From: Cyclobacteriaceae bacterium
Lineage (GTDB): Bacteria > Bacteroidota > Bacteroidia > Cytophagales > Cyclobacteriaceae
Direction: 5' to 3'
DNA length: 64,000 nt
Assembly: GCA_028285445.1 (NCBI GenBank)
Contig: JANQPQ010000003.1
Location: 97,377-161,376 of the forward strand
Each line of letters opens with the position of its first letter. Position 1 is the stretch's first letter. Both the position numbers and the translations under genes were made by a program. Below the pieces are notes generated by a model. It was given only the letters and a program-made list of their open reading frames with translations. It was not told the DNA's origin and searched no databases. Below are positions 16,417 to 25,765 of this stretch, one piece after another.

Positions 16417-17793
16417 ATGGCCAGCCACCATTCTTTCCAGGACACCATCATAGCACTTGCCACCCCTCCAGGCATAAGCGCCATTGCGGTGGTTCGCCTG
16501 TCGGGCATGGATGCAATCGGGCTGGTTGACAAAGTGTTTCATGGAGCAAACCTGGCGGAAAAGGACTCTCATACGCTACATTTCGGAACCATAAGAGATG
16601 AGGAGCGCATAATTGACGAGGTGTTGGTTTCCATTTTTAAAGAACCAAAATCGTTCACTAAGGAAAACGCTGTAGAAATATCTACCCACGGTTCAACCTA
16701 TATTGTTAAAGAACTTATCCAGCTCCTGATCAGGAATGGGGCCAGATTGGCAAAGCCTGGGGAATTTACCCAACGGGCTTTCATGAATGGTCAATTTGAT
16801 CTTGCCCAGGCAGAAGCAGTAGCCGATGTAATCAATGCGGAATCTGAAGCTGCGCACCAGGCGGCATTAAACCAGATGCGGGGTGGATTTTCACAGGAGA
16901 TAAAGGAGTTAAGATCAGAGTTGGTGCACTTTGCTTCAATGATTGAACTGGAATTAGATTTCGGTGAAGAAGATGTAGAGTTTGCAAGCCGACAGGAGTT
17001 GTCAAGCCTGGTTGACAAGCTACTTTCCCGGGTAAAGGAATTGATAAAGAGTTTCGATCTTGGCAATGTTATTAAGAATGGCGTGCCTACGGTGATTGCC
17101 GGGAAACCCAATGCTGGTAAATCAACGCTGCTAAATGCGCTGCTTAAAGAGGAAAAGGCCATCGTAACAGACATTCCCGGAACTACCCGCGATTTCATAG
17201 AAGATGAACTCAACATTGAAGGAATCTCGTTTAGATTTATTGATACAGCTGGTCTTCGTGATACCGAAGATAAAGTGGAGGCCATCGGCGTGGAGCGTAC
17301 AAAGGAGAAAATGAAGGAAGCCTCATTGATTATCTACCTCTTCGACCTGAGCAACGAGAATCTTACCGACATCAATAAAGAAATAAATAAGCTTGAAAAT
17401 TTAGGCATACCTTTTCTGGCAGTCGGCAACAAACAAGATGCAGCATCTCAGGAGTTGCTGGATAGTTTCAGCAATCAGCAAAATACACTTACCATTGCTG
17501 CGTCAACTGGTGAAAATCTTGAAGACTTGCGAAGTCAACTATTGGCTAAAGTGGCATCTGAGGGATTCACCACTGGAGATACTATTGTTACCAACGCCCG
17601 CCATTATGAAAGTTTAGTGAAGACCCGGGAAGCCCTTGATCGAGTAACGGCCGGCATCAGCAATCAAATTACCAATGACCTGCTGGCCCTGGACATCCGC
17701 CACGCTTTAAACCATCTCGGGGAGATTACCGGCGAGATTACTACTGATGATCTGCTGGCGAATATTTTCAGCAAGTTCTGTATTGGGAAGTAA
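16417..17793 (+). CDS. mnmE: tRNA uridine-5-carboxymethylaminomethyl modification GTPase MnmE
   Basis: This 458-aa protein has full family length. MnmE with MnmG modifies the wobble uridine (cmnm5U34) of several tRNAs, using GTP hydrolysis to drive the reaction in the cytoplasm. The N-terminal TrmE domain starts DTIIALATPPGISAIAVVRL and carries KPGEFTQRAF. The G domain has the P-loop GKPNAGKST (about 229), TTRD, DTAGLRDT and NKQD. The C-terminus is FCIGK with the conserved Cys 455. It is transcribed alone, divergent from the RHS operon, and ends 9 bp from the convergent permease gene. Assignment is secure. Confidence 0.98.
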   Translation: MASHHSFQDTIIALATPPGISAIAVVRLSGMDAIGLVDKVFHGANLAEKDSHTLHFGTIRDEERIIDEVLVSIFKEPKSFTKENAVEISTHGSTYIVKELIQLLIRNGARLAKPGEFTQRAFMNGQFDLAQAEAVADVINAESEAAHQAALNQMRGGFSQEIKELRSELVHFASMIELELDFGEEDVEFASRQELSSLVDKLLSRVKELIKSFDLGNVIKNGVPTVIAGKPNAGKSTLLNALLKEEKAIVTDIPGTTRDFIEDELNIEGISFRFIDTAGLRDTEDKVEAIGVERTKEKMKEASLIIYLFDLSNENLTDINKEINKLENLGIPFLAVGNKQDAASQELLDSFSNQQNTLTIAASTGENLEDLRSQLLAKVASEGFTTGDTIVTNARHYESLVKTREALDRVTAGISNQITNDLLALDIRHALNHLGEITGEITTDDLLANIFSKFCIGK

Positions 17794-17802
17794 CCAATAC
17801 TC

Positions 17803-20472
17803 CTACTCTTCCCTCAACAACTTCGCGGGATTTACCATCATTGTCTTAATCATCTGCCTGCTGATAGTTACCAGAATGATTAAAGCCACCACTACTAACG
17901 GCAACAGAAACATCCAGACGTGAAGTCCCACTTTGAAGGCAAAATTATCTAACCATTGCTGGCTTAGGTAATATATGGAGGGTATGGCCACGATGCCTGC
18001 TATCAGTACTAGTCTTCCATAGTCCTTAGTGAGTAAGTAAAACAGCTGACTACCAGAGGCGCCAAATACTTTTCTAATACTCACTTCCTTGGATTTTTGG
18101 TTGATCATAAAGGTAGACATCCCAATAAGACCAAGACAGGAGATTAAAACAGCAATCATAGTAAAAAGTGCAAAGTTCTTCTGAAACAGTCGATCAGCAT
18201 TGTATTGCGCATTGAAGTCATCATCCAGAAAGAAGTAATCAAAAGGTGCACCCGGAAAGGTTTCCTTAAAATTACTCTCCACCGTTGCAAGGGTCTGCGC
18301 CAGCCCGTTACCAGTGTTCACTCTCATGGAAATAAAGCCCCCGGCATTGGTGGTATCAAGGCTAATGGCAAAAGGTGAAAACTCGTAGCGCAGTCCCTGC
18401 TGGAAAAAATTATCAACAACTCCGATCACTCTCCAACTATCGCCACTTATAAAGGCTAACTCCTTATCTAATATTTCCTCAGGATCGTCAAAACCCAGCA
18501 ACTCTGCAGCCTTTTTGTTTACAACTATAACGTTGGCATCTCCCTTAAATTCTTTGCTAAAACTGCGACCAGCAACCATGTCAAAATCGAAGTAATCAAA
18601 GTAATCGAAATCGGCAGAGATGCGGCCGAGCTGTGCACCTCTGTTCTGGTCATCACCCGATAGACGAGCACTTTGATTCCAGAAGGTGGTCTTTCCTGGT
18701 ACCAGCGAAGAAATAGTGATATCCTGGATACTAGCCTGGGAGAGCAAAGTGTTGCGGAAAGCTGAAACAGCACTGAAGTAGGTGGAATCGCGCATTGAGA
18801 AAGGCTGACTATTTAGCACCAGGGTCTGATCAATATTGAATCCAAGATTGTGATTTACCATGAACTTAATCTGCGAATTGATGATGAACAACGCTGACGT
18901 CAAACCAACAGCAATCATAATTTGGGCGCCCACCAGCGACTTTCTCATCAGTATACCAAACGAAGAGTGGCTCAACTTGCTTTTTAGGTCTACAATAGAC
19001 TTTCTGGTAAGAAAATATGTTGGGTACAAACCGGAGAATAGGGACCCTACGAGCAAAAAGCCAAAATAGGCCAGCCAGAATGTTTGATGTTGTCCCATAT
19101 AATCGAACACATCTATCTCTACCATTTGATGAAATGACGGGATGATTAGCACTATCAATCCAATTGAAAGCAGGATGGCTATCAGGTTAAACAATAAGCC
19201 CTCCATTAAGAACTGGGTACCCAGCTGGCCTCGCAAGGCACCCATAACCTTACGAACACTTACCTCCTTAGCGCGATTTAAAGCGCGGGCGTTGGCCAGG
19301 TTTATGTAGTTGATCCAGGCAATAACGATGAGCAGAAATGCTATCGCTTTAAGAAAGGAAACTACTCGTTGATTACCCGGTGGTTCAAGCTCGTTGACAA
19401 AATTGGATTGTAGGTGGATAGACCTAATAGGTTGTAGGACTACCGATTGATTCCTCCCTGAGCGCTCATCATGCTCCTGGCGATATTTGTGCATGTATTG
19501 ATTTACCTTCTCCTCAAGCAGCTTGGCATCAGTACCGGGTACAGCCTGGATATAGGTATAGAACTGGGACCAGCGCCAAACTACATCTTGCAGCGTAAGA
19601 TTGCCAAAACCAGATGCCTCGGCCGCAGAGATCCGGGTGCTCATCGATATCAGGGCATCAGCCTTCAAGTGATTATTTTCAGCGATATCCTCGAATACTC
19701 CTTTTACCTCTAAATCCCTGGGATTACCTTGTAGGAAATCAAGGAACACAATCCTTTCCCCAATTACGTCGGTGCTGCCAAAAATTCTTTGGGCCTGAGA
19801 TTTAGACAAAAACAACGAGCCTATCTCATCCAAGTCTGATTTATTGCCGGTTAATAGGGGAATATCGAAAATATCAAGCGTGTTTGTTGGCGTGTAGAAA
19901 ACACTCTCTACCCTGAAGGGCTCTCCCTTAGTTTCAATTATTCCCCCGGTTGAAAAGAAATGGGTTGACTTCTCAACCTCCGGAATCTCTTCGCTTACTC
20001 CAGGATGTACAGCCATGAAGGTGGTAACTCTTTGATTGGTTATTCTGCCAGCCTTAACGCTGAACACATCATTGCGCAGTCGATAGGTGTTGTCAACATC
20101 AGGATGTTGCTGATCATAACTAGACTCGAAATTAGTGTATTGGAATATCAATACACTTGAAGTAATACCGATGGTGAGTCCGAGGATGTTAAGGAATGCG
20201 TAGCCTGGCTCTCTTCTCAGTGTTCTTAAAGCGATTTTGAAGTAGTTCTTGATCATGGCTGTGCTGGTTAAGTGTATTTTGAACTTCTTGATTATTTTGG
20301 GCCGGAATAGATGAAGAACCTCTTTGATATAAGTGCGACGAGCATACTTCAGACCATAATCCTCCGCGTTCAGATGGTATGATTCTTCCAGATCACCAAG
20401 CACCTCCTCAAGGCTGTGCTCTCGACAATACCATTCCAATATTGCTGACCAGAATTTTGGTGGCTGTTTCAT
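17803..20472 (-). CDS. FtsX/MacB-type ABC transporter permease with N-terminal prefix domain
   Basis: This 889-aa protein opens with a short helical prefix (about 1-85, FWSAILEWYCREHSLEEVLGDLEESY), the extension found in PadR-linked permeases of Bacteroidota. A first membrane helix (about 95-115), a MacB-type periplasmic domain, three FtsX helices (about 375-510), a second periplasmic domain and three C-terminal helices (about 755-880, with the FtsX motif KEVSIRKVFGAS) follow. This is the double-FtsX layout of MacB-like exporters. No ATPase gene is adjacent, so the ATPase must be encoded elsewhere. The start overlaps the PadR gene stop by 4 nt (ATGA), so the two are translationally coupled. 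Substrate is unknown; lipoprotein, peptide or drug export are family precedents. Confidence 0.93.
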   Translation of the reverse strand: MKQPPKFWSAILEWYCREHSLEEVLGDLEESYHLNAEDYGLKYARRTYIKEVLHLFRPKIIKKFKIHLTSTAMIKNYFKIALRTLRREPGYAFLNILGLTIGITSSVLIFQYTNFESSYDQQHPDVDNTYRLRNDVFSVKAGRITNQRVTTFMAVHPGVSEEIPEVEKSTHFFSTGGIIETKGEPFRVESVFYTPTNTLDIFDIPLLTGNKSDLDEIGSLFLSKSQAQRIFGSTDVIGERIVFLDFLQGNPRDLEVKGVFEDIAENNHLKADALISMSTRISAAEASGFGNLTLQDVVWRWSQFYTYIQAVPGTDAKLLEEKVNQYMHKYRQEHDERSGRNQSVVLQPIRSIHLQSNFVNELEPPGNQRVVSFLKAIAFLLIVIAWINYINLANARALNRAKEVSVRKVMGALRGQLGTQFLMEGLLFNLIAILLSIGLIVLIIPSFHQMVEIDVFDYMGQHQTFWLAYFGFLLVGSLFSGLYPTYFLTRKSIVDLKSKLSHSSFGILMRKSLVGAQIMIAVGLTSALFIINSQIKFMVNHNLGFNIDQTLVLNSQPFSMRDSTYFSAVSAFRNTLLSQASIQDITISSLVPGKTTFWNQSARLSGDDQNRGAQLGRISADFDYFDYFDFDMVAGRSFSKEFKGDANVIVVNKKAAELLGFDDPEEILDKELAFISGDSWRVIGVVDNFFQQGLRYEFSPFAISLDTTNAGGFISMRVNTGNGLAQTLATVESNFKETFPGAPFDYFFLDDDFNAQYNADRLFQKNFALFTMIAVLISCLGLIGMSTFMINQKSKEVSIRKVFGASGSQLFYLLTKDYGRLVLIAGIVAIPSIYYLSQQWLDNFAFKVGLHVWMFLLPLVVVALIILVTISRQMIKTMMVNPAKLLREE

Positions 20473-20807
20473 TTTGTATTGAAGCCCAGATCCAATTCCG
20501 GAAGGCTTTTATAATACTGTTGCCTGGTAAAGTTGGCCTCTCTCAGGGCTTGCTTGCCAAGCTCCGAAATTGAATAAATGCGCTTACGACGGCCACCCCG
20601 AATATTAGTCGCTTCACTCATCTGTGAAGTGATAAAACTCTTCTCCCCCAACCTAATCAAGGCGCTGTGTAGCGCACCCATGGTAATTTTTCTACCGGTT
20701 CTATCCAGTACCTCCCGCTGGATAGTAACACCATAGGCATTATCGCCTAATACCATAATCGTTAGTAAAACGAGCTCTTGAAATTCTCCTAGATTCGAAC
20801 CTTTCAT
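20469..20807 (-). CDS. PadR-family transcriptional regulator
   Basis: The protein is about 112 aa from ATG 20807 (MKGSNLGEFQELVLLTIMVL), the usual PadR beginning. An in-frame ATG at 20831 would add eight residues. The winged helix shows GDNAYGVTIQREVLDRTGRKITMGALHSAL, then the wing GGRRKRIYSISELGKQALRE. PadR proteins are dimeric repressors, often of the transporter gene next to them, with ligand-dependent release. It overlaps the downstream permease gene by 4 nt and so very probably controls its own operon. The ligand is unknown. Confidence 0.93.
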   Translation of the reverse strand: MKGSNLGEFQELVLLTIMVLGDNAYGVTIQREVLDRTGRKITMGALHSALIRLGEKSFITSQMSEATNIRGGRRKRIYSISELGKQALREANFTRQQYYKSLPELDLGFNTK

Positions 20808-21053
20808 ATATGTTATCCATTTACGGTACATATATGTTCAAGGTTGCGATGCGATGATTAAGGTTAACCTGTTTAGACTGACACCGCTTACTAGATATCC
20901 GGAATCCACCCACCTTTCCACCGCTGCGGCTTCTTTAGCATCGGTCAGTTTCTTTTCGAATCTAAATGCCTGATTATTAATTGGTTAAATAAACCCAGCT
21001 TGTATCTAACTGGTCAAGGGTCTGGGCCATTCTTTCCAGGAATCGACCTAATG

Positions 21054-22028
21054 CTACCGCAAGGGAATTGTAAGTTTCAATCCGCCGACACTGGGTTGAA
21101 TATTGATTTCAGGGAAACCACGTCGACGAGCAGATGTAATGCAGCAATCGCATTTCTTCTTCTCCGGTTTGCCTTTGGAAGTTAGTTGCAAAACCCCAAA
21201 AGTTGCTACCATAGCCGCTGCCCCACCAAAGGCGCTGGCCAAAAATGCATTTCCTAAATCCTTGTCATTAGGCGCATCCTCATGCAGTTTGGGTACAAGG
21301 TATCCAATGGATGCGCCTGCTAGGTAGCCTACAATTACATCTGTCGGGAAATGCTTACCGGCACGTACTCGTTGGTATCCCACCAAAGCCGGGATGGCAG
21401 CCGTAGCATACCAGGTCCAATGCTGATCATGCAATGAAGGCTCATAATACCAGAGCAGGGTGTTGGTTAGAAAAGTGAATGCCGCTACGTGAGCAGTATG
21501 ACCTGAATAAAATGACAAGGAAGCGTCATGAGCCTCAGGATCGTATATCTTACAGTCCTCAGAACCTGGAGGAGAAGGTACCTGGCTATTGAATGTGAAT
21601 GGGCGGCGGCGGCGAAACGTTGTCTTAGCCAAAACATTCAACAGGTCATTTAGCAAAATTGTCTCAATAGAGAGGTAGGACGTGTGCTTAAAATCATCGT
21701 AAACAAATTGGCTGGCAACCAAGCCAACGGGAGCAAATCTCTTCAGAAAAAAATCACTATGGCGCTTCGCTGGCAAACGAATTTGATCCAGTGCGTATTT
21801 ATCGATCCCTTTTGGATTTCCACTGCTAGGCTTACCATGCCCCTCTTTACCCTTAACCCTAACTAATACATCGAGAGCTGCTGCTCCACCTATAAGCAAA
21901 CCATCTCCCAATTGGAAGTCTTTAAATTGAGAATAGACAGAGGTTGTTGGGGTAGATAATAGTACAATCAAAACGAAGCTACCCAAACGGCATCTCCTTG
22001 CGGCAAGTACATTGTAAAAAAAATTCAT
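21054..22028 (-). CDS. PAP2-superfamily membrane phosphatase
   Basis: The protein is about 324 aa from ATG 22028. A GTG at 22034, overlapping the upstream stop, is an alternative start. An N-terminal hydrophobic leader precedes the PAP2 motifs: the first motif region KTTFRRRRPF, the second SFYSGHTA and the third RVRAGKHFPTDVIVG, giving the Arg, His and Asp expected for catalysis. Membrane helices surround them. The family removes phosphate from lipid phosphates such as undecaprenyl-PP or phosphatidate, or reduces lipid A phosphates. The C-terminal CDCCITSARRRGF followed by a beta-like end is unusual. It is the last gene of a three-gene operon with the M19-like dipeptidase. Confidence 0.88.
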   Translation of the reverse strand: MNFFYNVLAARRCRLGSFVLIVLLSTPTTSVYSQFKDFQLGDGLLIGGAAALDVLVRVKGKEGHGKPSSGNPKGIDKYALDQIRLPAKRHSDFFLKRFAPVGLVASQFVYDDFKHTSYLSIETILLNDLLNVLAKTTFRRRRPFTFNSQVPSPPGSEDCKIYDPEAHDASLSFYSGHTAHVAAFTFLTNTLLWYYEPSLHDQHWTWYATAAIPALVGYQRVRAGKHFPTDVIVGYLAGASIGYLVPKLHEDAPNDKDLGNAFLASAFGGAAAMVATFGVLQLTSKGKPEKKKCDCCITSARRRGFPEINIQPSVGGLKLTIPLR

Positions 22029-22033
22029 CCTCA

Positions 22034-22813
22034 CTATTTTATTCTTAAGGCCAATGGCGCCACCAGTCCAAAGGAAAATGAAAACATCATGTCATCAGTT
22101 TGGTCAGTTACATTACTGGTTCCTCCCGGGTCAAGTGCATCATATAGTATATCCAGGGAGCGCTTTCTGCTAAATTCAACTATTCTCCATTCAATAAAAA
22201 ACCCAAGGCCACCGGAGGTACCCACCGGGTCAAGCAATACCAACCTTCCTCTACCTTCCCATCCGGGAATATGAATGCCATCTTTGAAACTGATCTTATC
22301 AGTAAAAAACACCCTACGCAATGATGGGGTTGCTGAGAAGGCCATAGAGTCAAGGGTAAAAGTTTGCCTTCGGTAAAGAATGGGTCCAACCTGGAATTGA
22401 AACGTTAGTGGATAGAATATCCTTCTTCGCACACCATACCGTAAAGAGGCCACTTGATTTGTTACGTTAATCGAAAATGCGTCATCCTTAAGTTTCCGGT
22501 GTAAAAGCTGGTAACCACCTTCCAAATACACATTCTGTAGCCATTTCTCATTAATCGTAAATCCTAGATTGCCCTCGATCCCACGCAGCACCTTTTTATC
22601 ATTACTGCTATTCGGACTAATGCGATTGAACTCCTTACTGAGGTTCTTAAAGTCTGACATCGTAGCGCTTCTAGCAAATTGCAATGTAACGTATAGGGGG
22701 TACGGTCCCGCCGCAGTAGCGTCCCGAATTTCCTCACTGGTAAGCTGACTAAAACTAGTATGAGTAAAACCTAGCGTAACTGATATCAAGAGGAGGTATA
22801 TAACTTTTTTCAT
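22034..22813 (-). CDS. Hypothetical secreted beta-rich (outer-membrane-like) protein
   Basis: This 259-aa protein has a signal peptide (MKKVIYLLLISVTLGFTHTSFSQ). The rest alternates aromatic and polar residues in strands, for example VASLRYGVRRRIFYPLTFQFQV, and ends in MFSFSFGLVAPLALRIK, like a beta-barrel terminus. No family is recognised. Its start overlaps the stop of the M19-like gene by 4 nt, and its stop abuts the PAP2 gene, so all three are translationally coupled. It may form an outer-membrane partner of the other two. Confidence 0.7.
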   Translation of the reverse strand: MKKVIYLLLISVTLGFTHTSFSQLTSEEIRDATAAGPYPLYVTLQFARSATMSDFKNLSKEFNRISPNSSNDKKVLRGIEGNLGFTINEKWLQNVYLEGGYQLLHRKLKDDAFSINVTNQVASLRYGVRRRIFYPLTFQFQVGPILYRRQTFTLDSMAFSATPSLRRVFFTDKISFKDGIHIPGWEGRGRLVLLDPVGTSGGLGFFIEWRIVEFSRKRSLDILYDALDPGGTSNVTDQTDDMMFSFSFGLVAPLALRIK

Positions 22814-25014
22814 TTTTTAAAATTCTTTTGTGTGAAATCCCTAAGGCTATCATAGAACAGCGCATCAAGTGCGTCGTGAATTGAGAAACTACCATCGAAA
22901 TAGTCCGATTCATCATTTGGGCTGTGACCTTTCTTCTTGCGCAATTCAATGAAAGTTGGGATAAATTGCTTCAAGCGATTTCGCATGTATGGATATTGAC
23001 TGGCAGTTGGGGTAATATCAATGGGGTCAATCAGCCCATCCAGGTCAGAGCCAAGGCAAAAGTGCTGCCATGCATCGGCATATGACTTAGTGGAATGATC
23101 AATAAAATGGAAAAGATTTTGCATAAAGGGCTCGAGGCTCCAATAGTCCTCCCTTAAAATATCCATAGCCTCATCGTCAGAAGAGGTTATTTTGGTCTTA
23201 ATGTCATTGAAAGCGGCAAGTACTTTGGGGTCATTTGCTTCCTTGAGGCTATCGAGATCATTGAAAATCTCCTTACATCTTTTTTTGGCATCGATATACC
23301 CGCCAAGTACCCTTTGCTCGAGAGTGATTCCAATAATGCCATCATTTTGGCAAATGCGGGCTATCTCTTCATTATAAAGATTGATGCCAAAAGGATAAAG
23401 GACCTTGGTAGCCTTGGAGTCAAGCAGTGCATACTCATCAACAAGCGGCGAGTAATAAACTTCACTGAGTCCATTTGCCGCCCCATGTGAAAATATTGGA
23501 GGTATGTGATCATTAGGGTTTTTCACCATCACAGAGTCATAGAAATATTTCCTGGCAGAATATCCGGTGTGCTTGAGGTCAATAAAGATCCTATGACCAT
23601 TGTCCTTTGAAAGTAGCTTTTCAAAAAGCGTTTTGCCAAATCTGGTAACTCCCGGTTTAGTAAAGAAAAGCACCTTCCACTGATTGACAAATTCTCGGTA
23701 ATCGCTAACCTTAATACGGTAAGTACGCTTTATGAAAACCTTGCCGATACCATTTGCATCCAGTGCCGGGGCGTGGTCCAGCATGCCATTAAAGGATAGA
23801 TGCCCAACGGTTATCATGTATACCGGGGGGTTAAGCTCCTTTAGACTGTCAACGTTGTCAATAATCTCCTGGTTCATGAGATCAGAAGCATAGGCGATGG
23901 CGGCGGGGGTTTCACCAATACGGCGTCTTATTCTATTAGCTTTTGGAGTTTTTCCTAATGCTGCCAGCCTGGTTGTCTCTTCAGTCACCAGTCTTGGTAT
24001 TTGCCCATCCCGGCGAGCCAAGTGCTCAACCCAAACCTCTGGCTTGTCAAAATTCTTATGAGGGAAATTTCGATGCTGCAAGGCATGAGCTCCCTCAATT
24101 ACATTGACTACAAAGTGTTTATCAGGATAGGTCGCTAGGTCGTTTCCAGATTCAAGAAATTGCCAGGTAAGACCATTATGGTCTTTTTGTTGGGAAGTGA
24201 TAAACTTGTAATCGTTATTGAAATTCTCCCAATGTGTAAGCTCAGAAGTATCGCCAATTGTTTTCAGCCAGGGAAAACTACCATTTGTCTTAAAAAGCTT
24301 GCTAAATATTCGAAGCCAGCTGCCATCAGCAAGGTTGTGCTCTAGTGGTGAGATAGAGTTAAAAGCCAACATCACGTTGCCTTCATTAACATGTGGAAAG
24401 GTGGCTTGGGTAAATTGATAAAGTTTGTTACTCTTATTTTTCGGTCGCACCCACTTCCCGCTGTATTGCTTTTCTAACTTCTTCTCATTTCGTTGCCAGG
24501 CCAACAATGGATCTACCGCCCCAGCCTCAATTTGGGATTTCAACTCAACACCACCTTCATTATAAGATTTTAGTGATACGTGATAGTGCATATCAGCCAC
24601 CTTAGCATGTCCCGCATACTCGATGCCTGTTGCCTGAGAAGTTGTTCCGGGCAGAATCACTTCGTAGTAATTCACATCGGGTGAAATGGATACGGTATCA
24701 GTACCATTTCCATAGCTAAAAATCATAATGGGCGTATCGTAATCAGCCCGGCTATTCCCCAACTTAGGGCCCGGTGGTAATCCTGGCTGATTGATAATTT
24801 GCGACCATTGAAATTCAAAGGCAAATTCCCCACTACCGTTAGAAACAAATGATTCCCCGGTAGTAGGCAATTCAATATTCACGTTGGCTAGTGCCTTCTT
24901 GGAATTAGCATCTAGCACAATACCTTCAACTACCTGGGTAACTTGGGCATAGGTTGTCAAACAGCATAATACCATGGCCGCAGCTATCAGATGATGATTA
25001 GAAAAGATCTTCAT
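22810..25014 (-). CDS. M19-like (membrane dipeptidase) metallopeptidase with N-terminal CarboxypepD-like domain
   Basis: This 734-aa exported protein has a signal peptide (about 1-23) and a carboxypeptidase-regulatory-like module (about 25-110, VVEGIVLDANSKKALANVNI). The catalytic part carries the M19 ligand set in order: DMHYHV (about 140), NVIEGAHAL (about 305), VGHLSFNG (about 405), IFSHGAANG (about 505) and LGSDLDG (about 655). M19 enzymes are zinc dipeptidases acting on dipeptides, including D-amino acid ones. Length is nearly twice the family norm because of insertions between motifs. HxH replaces the usual first HxD, and the true substrate is therefore uncertain. It leads an operon with a beta-rich protein and a PAP2 phosphatase. 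Confidence 0.75.
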   Translation of the reverse strand: MKIFSNHHLIAAAMVLCCLTTYAQVTQVVEGIVLDANSKKALANVNIELPTTGESFVSNGSGEFAFEFQWSQIINQPGLPPGPKLGNSRADYDTPIMIFSYGNGTDTVSISPDVNYYEVILPGTTSQATGIEYAGHAKVADMHYHVSLKSYNEGGVELKSQIEAGAVDPLLAWQRNEKKLEKQYSGKWVRPKNKSNKLYQFTQATFPHVNEGNVMLAFNSISPLEHNLADGSWLRIFSKLFKTNGSFPWLKTIGDTSELTHWENFNNDYKFITSQQKDHNGLTWQFLESGNDLATYPDKHFVVNVIEGAHALQHRNFPHKNFDKPEVWVEHLARRDGQIPRLVTEETTRLAALGKTPKANRIRRRIGETPAAIAYASDLMNQEIIDNVDSLKELNPPVYMITVGHLSFNGMLDHAPALDANGIGKVFIKRTYRIKVSDYREFVNQWKVLFFTKPGVTRFGKTLFEKLLSKDNGHRIFIDLKHTGYSARKYFYDSVMVKNPNDHIPPIFSHGAANGLSEVYYSPLVDEYALLDSKATKVLYPFGINLYNEEIARICQNDGIIGITLEQRVLGGYIDAKKRCKEIFNDLDSLKEANDPKVLAAFNDIKTKITSSDDEAMDILREDYWSLEPFMQNLFHFIDHSTKSYADAWQHFCLGSDLDGLIDPIDITPTASQYPYMRNRLKQFIPTFIELRKKKGHSPNDESDYFDGSFSIHDALDALFYDSLRDFTQKNFKK

Positions 25015-25103
25015 GGCGTTAGAATTTATTTTTTTGAAACATTTACAAATTTTGGTTTACCGTCCAGAACTGATCCCTCAAAAAGTGGAATTGACTTTGC
25101 GGT

Positions 25104-25763
25104 TTATAGATCAAATCCCTTCACAATACCACTTTGAATTCCAAAACGGATTACCCCGGCTGAATTCTTTACTTCAAGCTTTGATAGAATACTCTTACGG
25201 TGAGAATTTACAGTATGAGTACTCAAAAAAAGTTTGTCAGCAATCTCGACAGTACTAAAGCCTTCAGATATTAATCGAATTATCTCCTTCTCTCTGTCGG
25301 TTACTTCAATATCCATCGGGCTGTTAAATACTCTGCTTTTCTGGTAAGTCTTCATAATTGTCTTTGTTATCTCAGTGCCGTAGTAGGGCTCATCACTAGC
25401 CACCGCATGGAGGGCGTTAATAAGCTCATCTTTGCCTGAGTTCTTCAGTATGTAGCCATCAACCCCTACTTTCATAAGATTTTGAATGAATTCAGGTCTA
25501 TTGTACATGGTTACTATCAATATCTTCACTTCCGGGAAAGCATCCTTTAGCTCACTGGTCACTTCGATACCGTCTTTTTTTGGCATATTGATGTCTAGTA
25601 TAACCACATCTATTTCATCAAGCTCACGGACTTTATCTATTACCTCCTCGCCATTAAGAGCCTGCCCAACCACCTCAATATCAGACTCTTGGTTCAATAA
25701 CATTTTTAATCCATCGATGATCATCTGATGATCATCAGCAATTATCACCTTTATTTTATCCAT
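25104..25763 (-). CDS. NarL/LuxR-type response regulator
   Basis: This 219-aa protein has a receiver domain (about 3-120; acidic pair DD near 10, phosphoacceptor Asp about 56 in VVILDINMP, Thr/Ser near IVTM, Lys in YILKNSG). A LuxR-type HTH follows (about 145-210; LTDREKEIIRLISEGFSTVE, LFLSTHTVNSHRKSILSKL). It is the partner of the histidine kinase, whose gene ends 2 bp before this start. It may bind short dyads, but no site can be assigned. Confidence 0.96.
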   Translation of the reverse strand: MDKIKVIIADDHQMIIDGLKMLLNQESDIEVVGQALNGEEVIDKVRELDEIDVVILDINMPKKDGIEVTSELKDAFPEVKILIVTMYNRPEFIQNLMKVGVDGYILKNSGKDELINALHAVASDEPYYGTEITKTIMKTYQKSRVFNSPMDIEVTDREKEIIRLISEGFSTVEIADKLFLSTHTVNSHRKSILSKLEVKNSAGVIRFGIQSGIVKGFDL

Positions 25764-25765
25764 AG

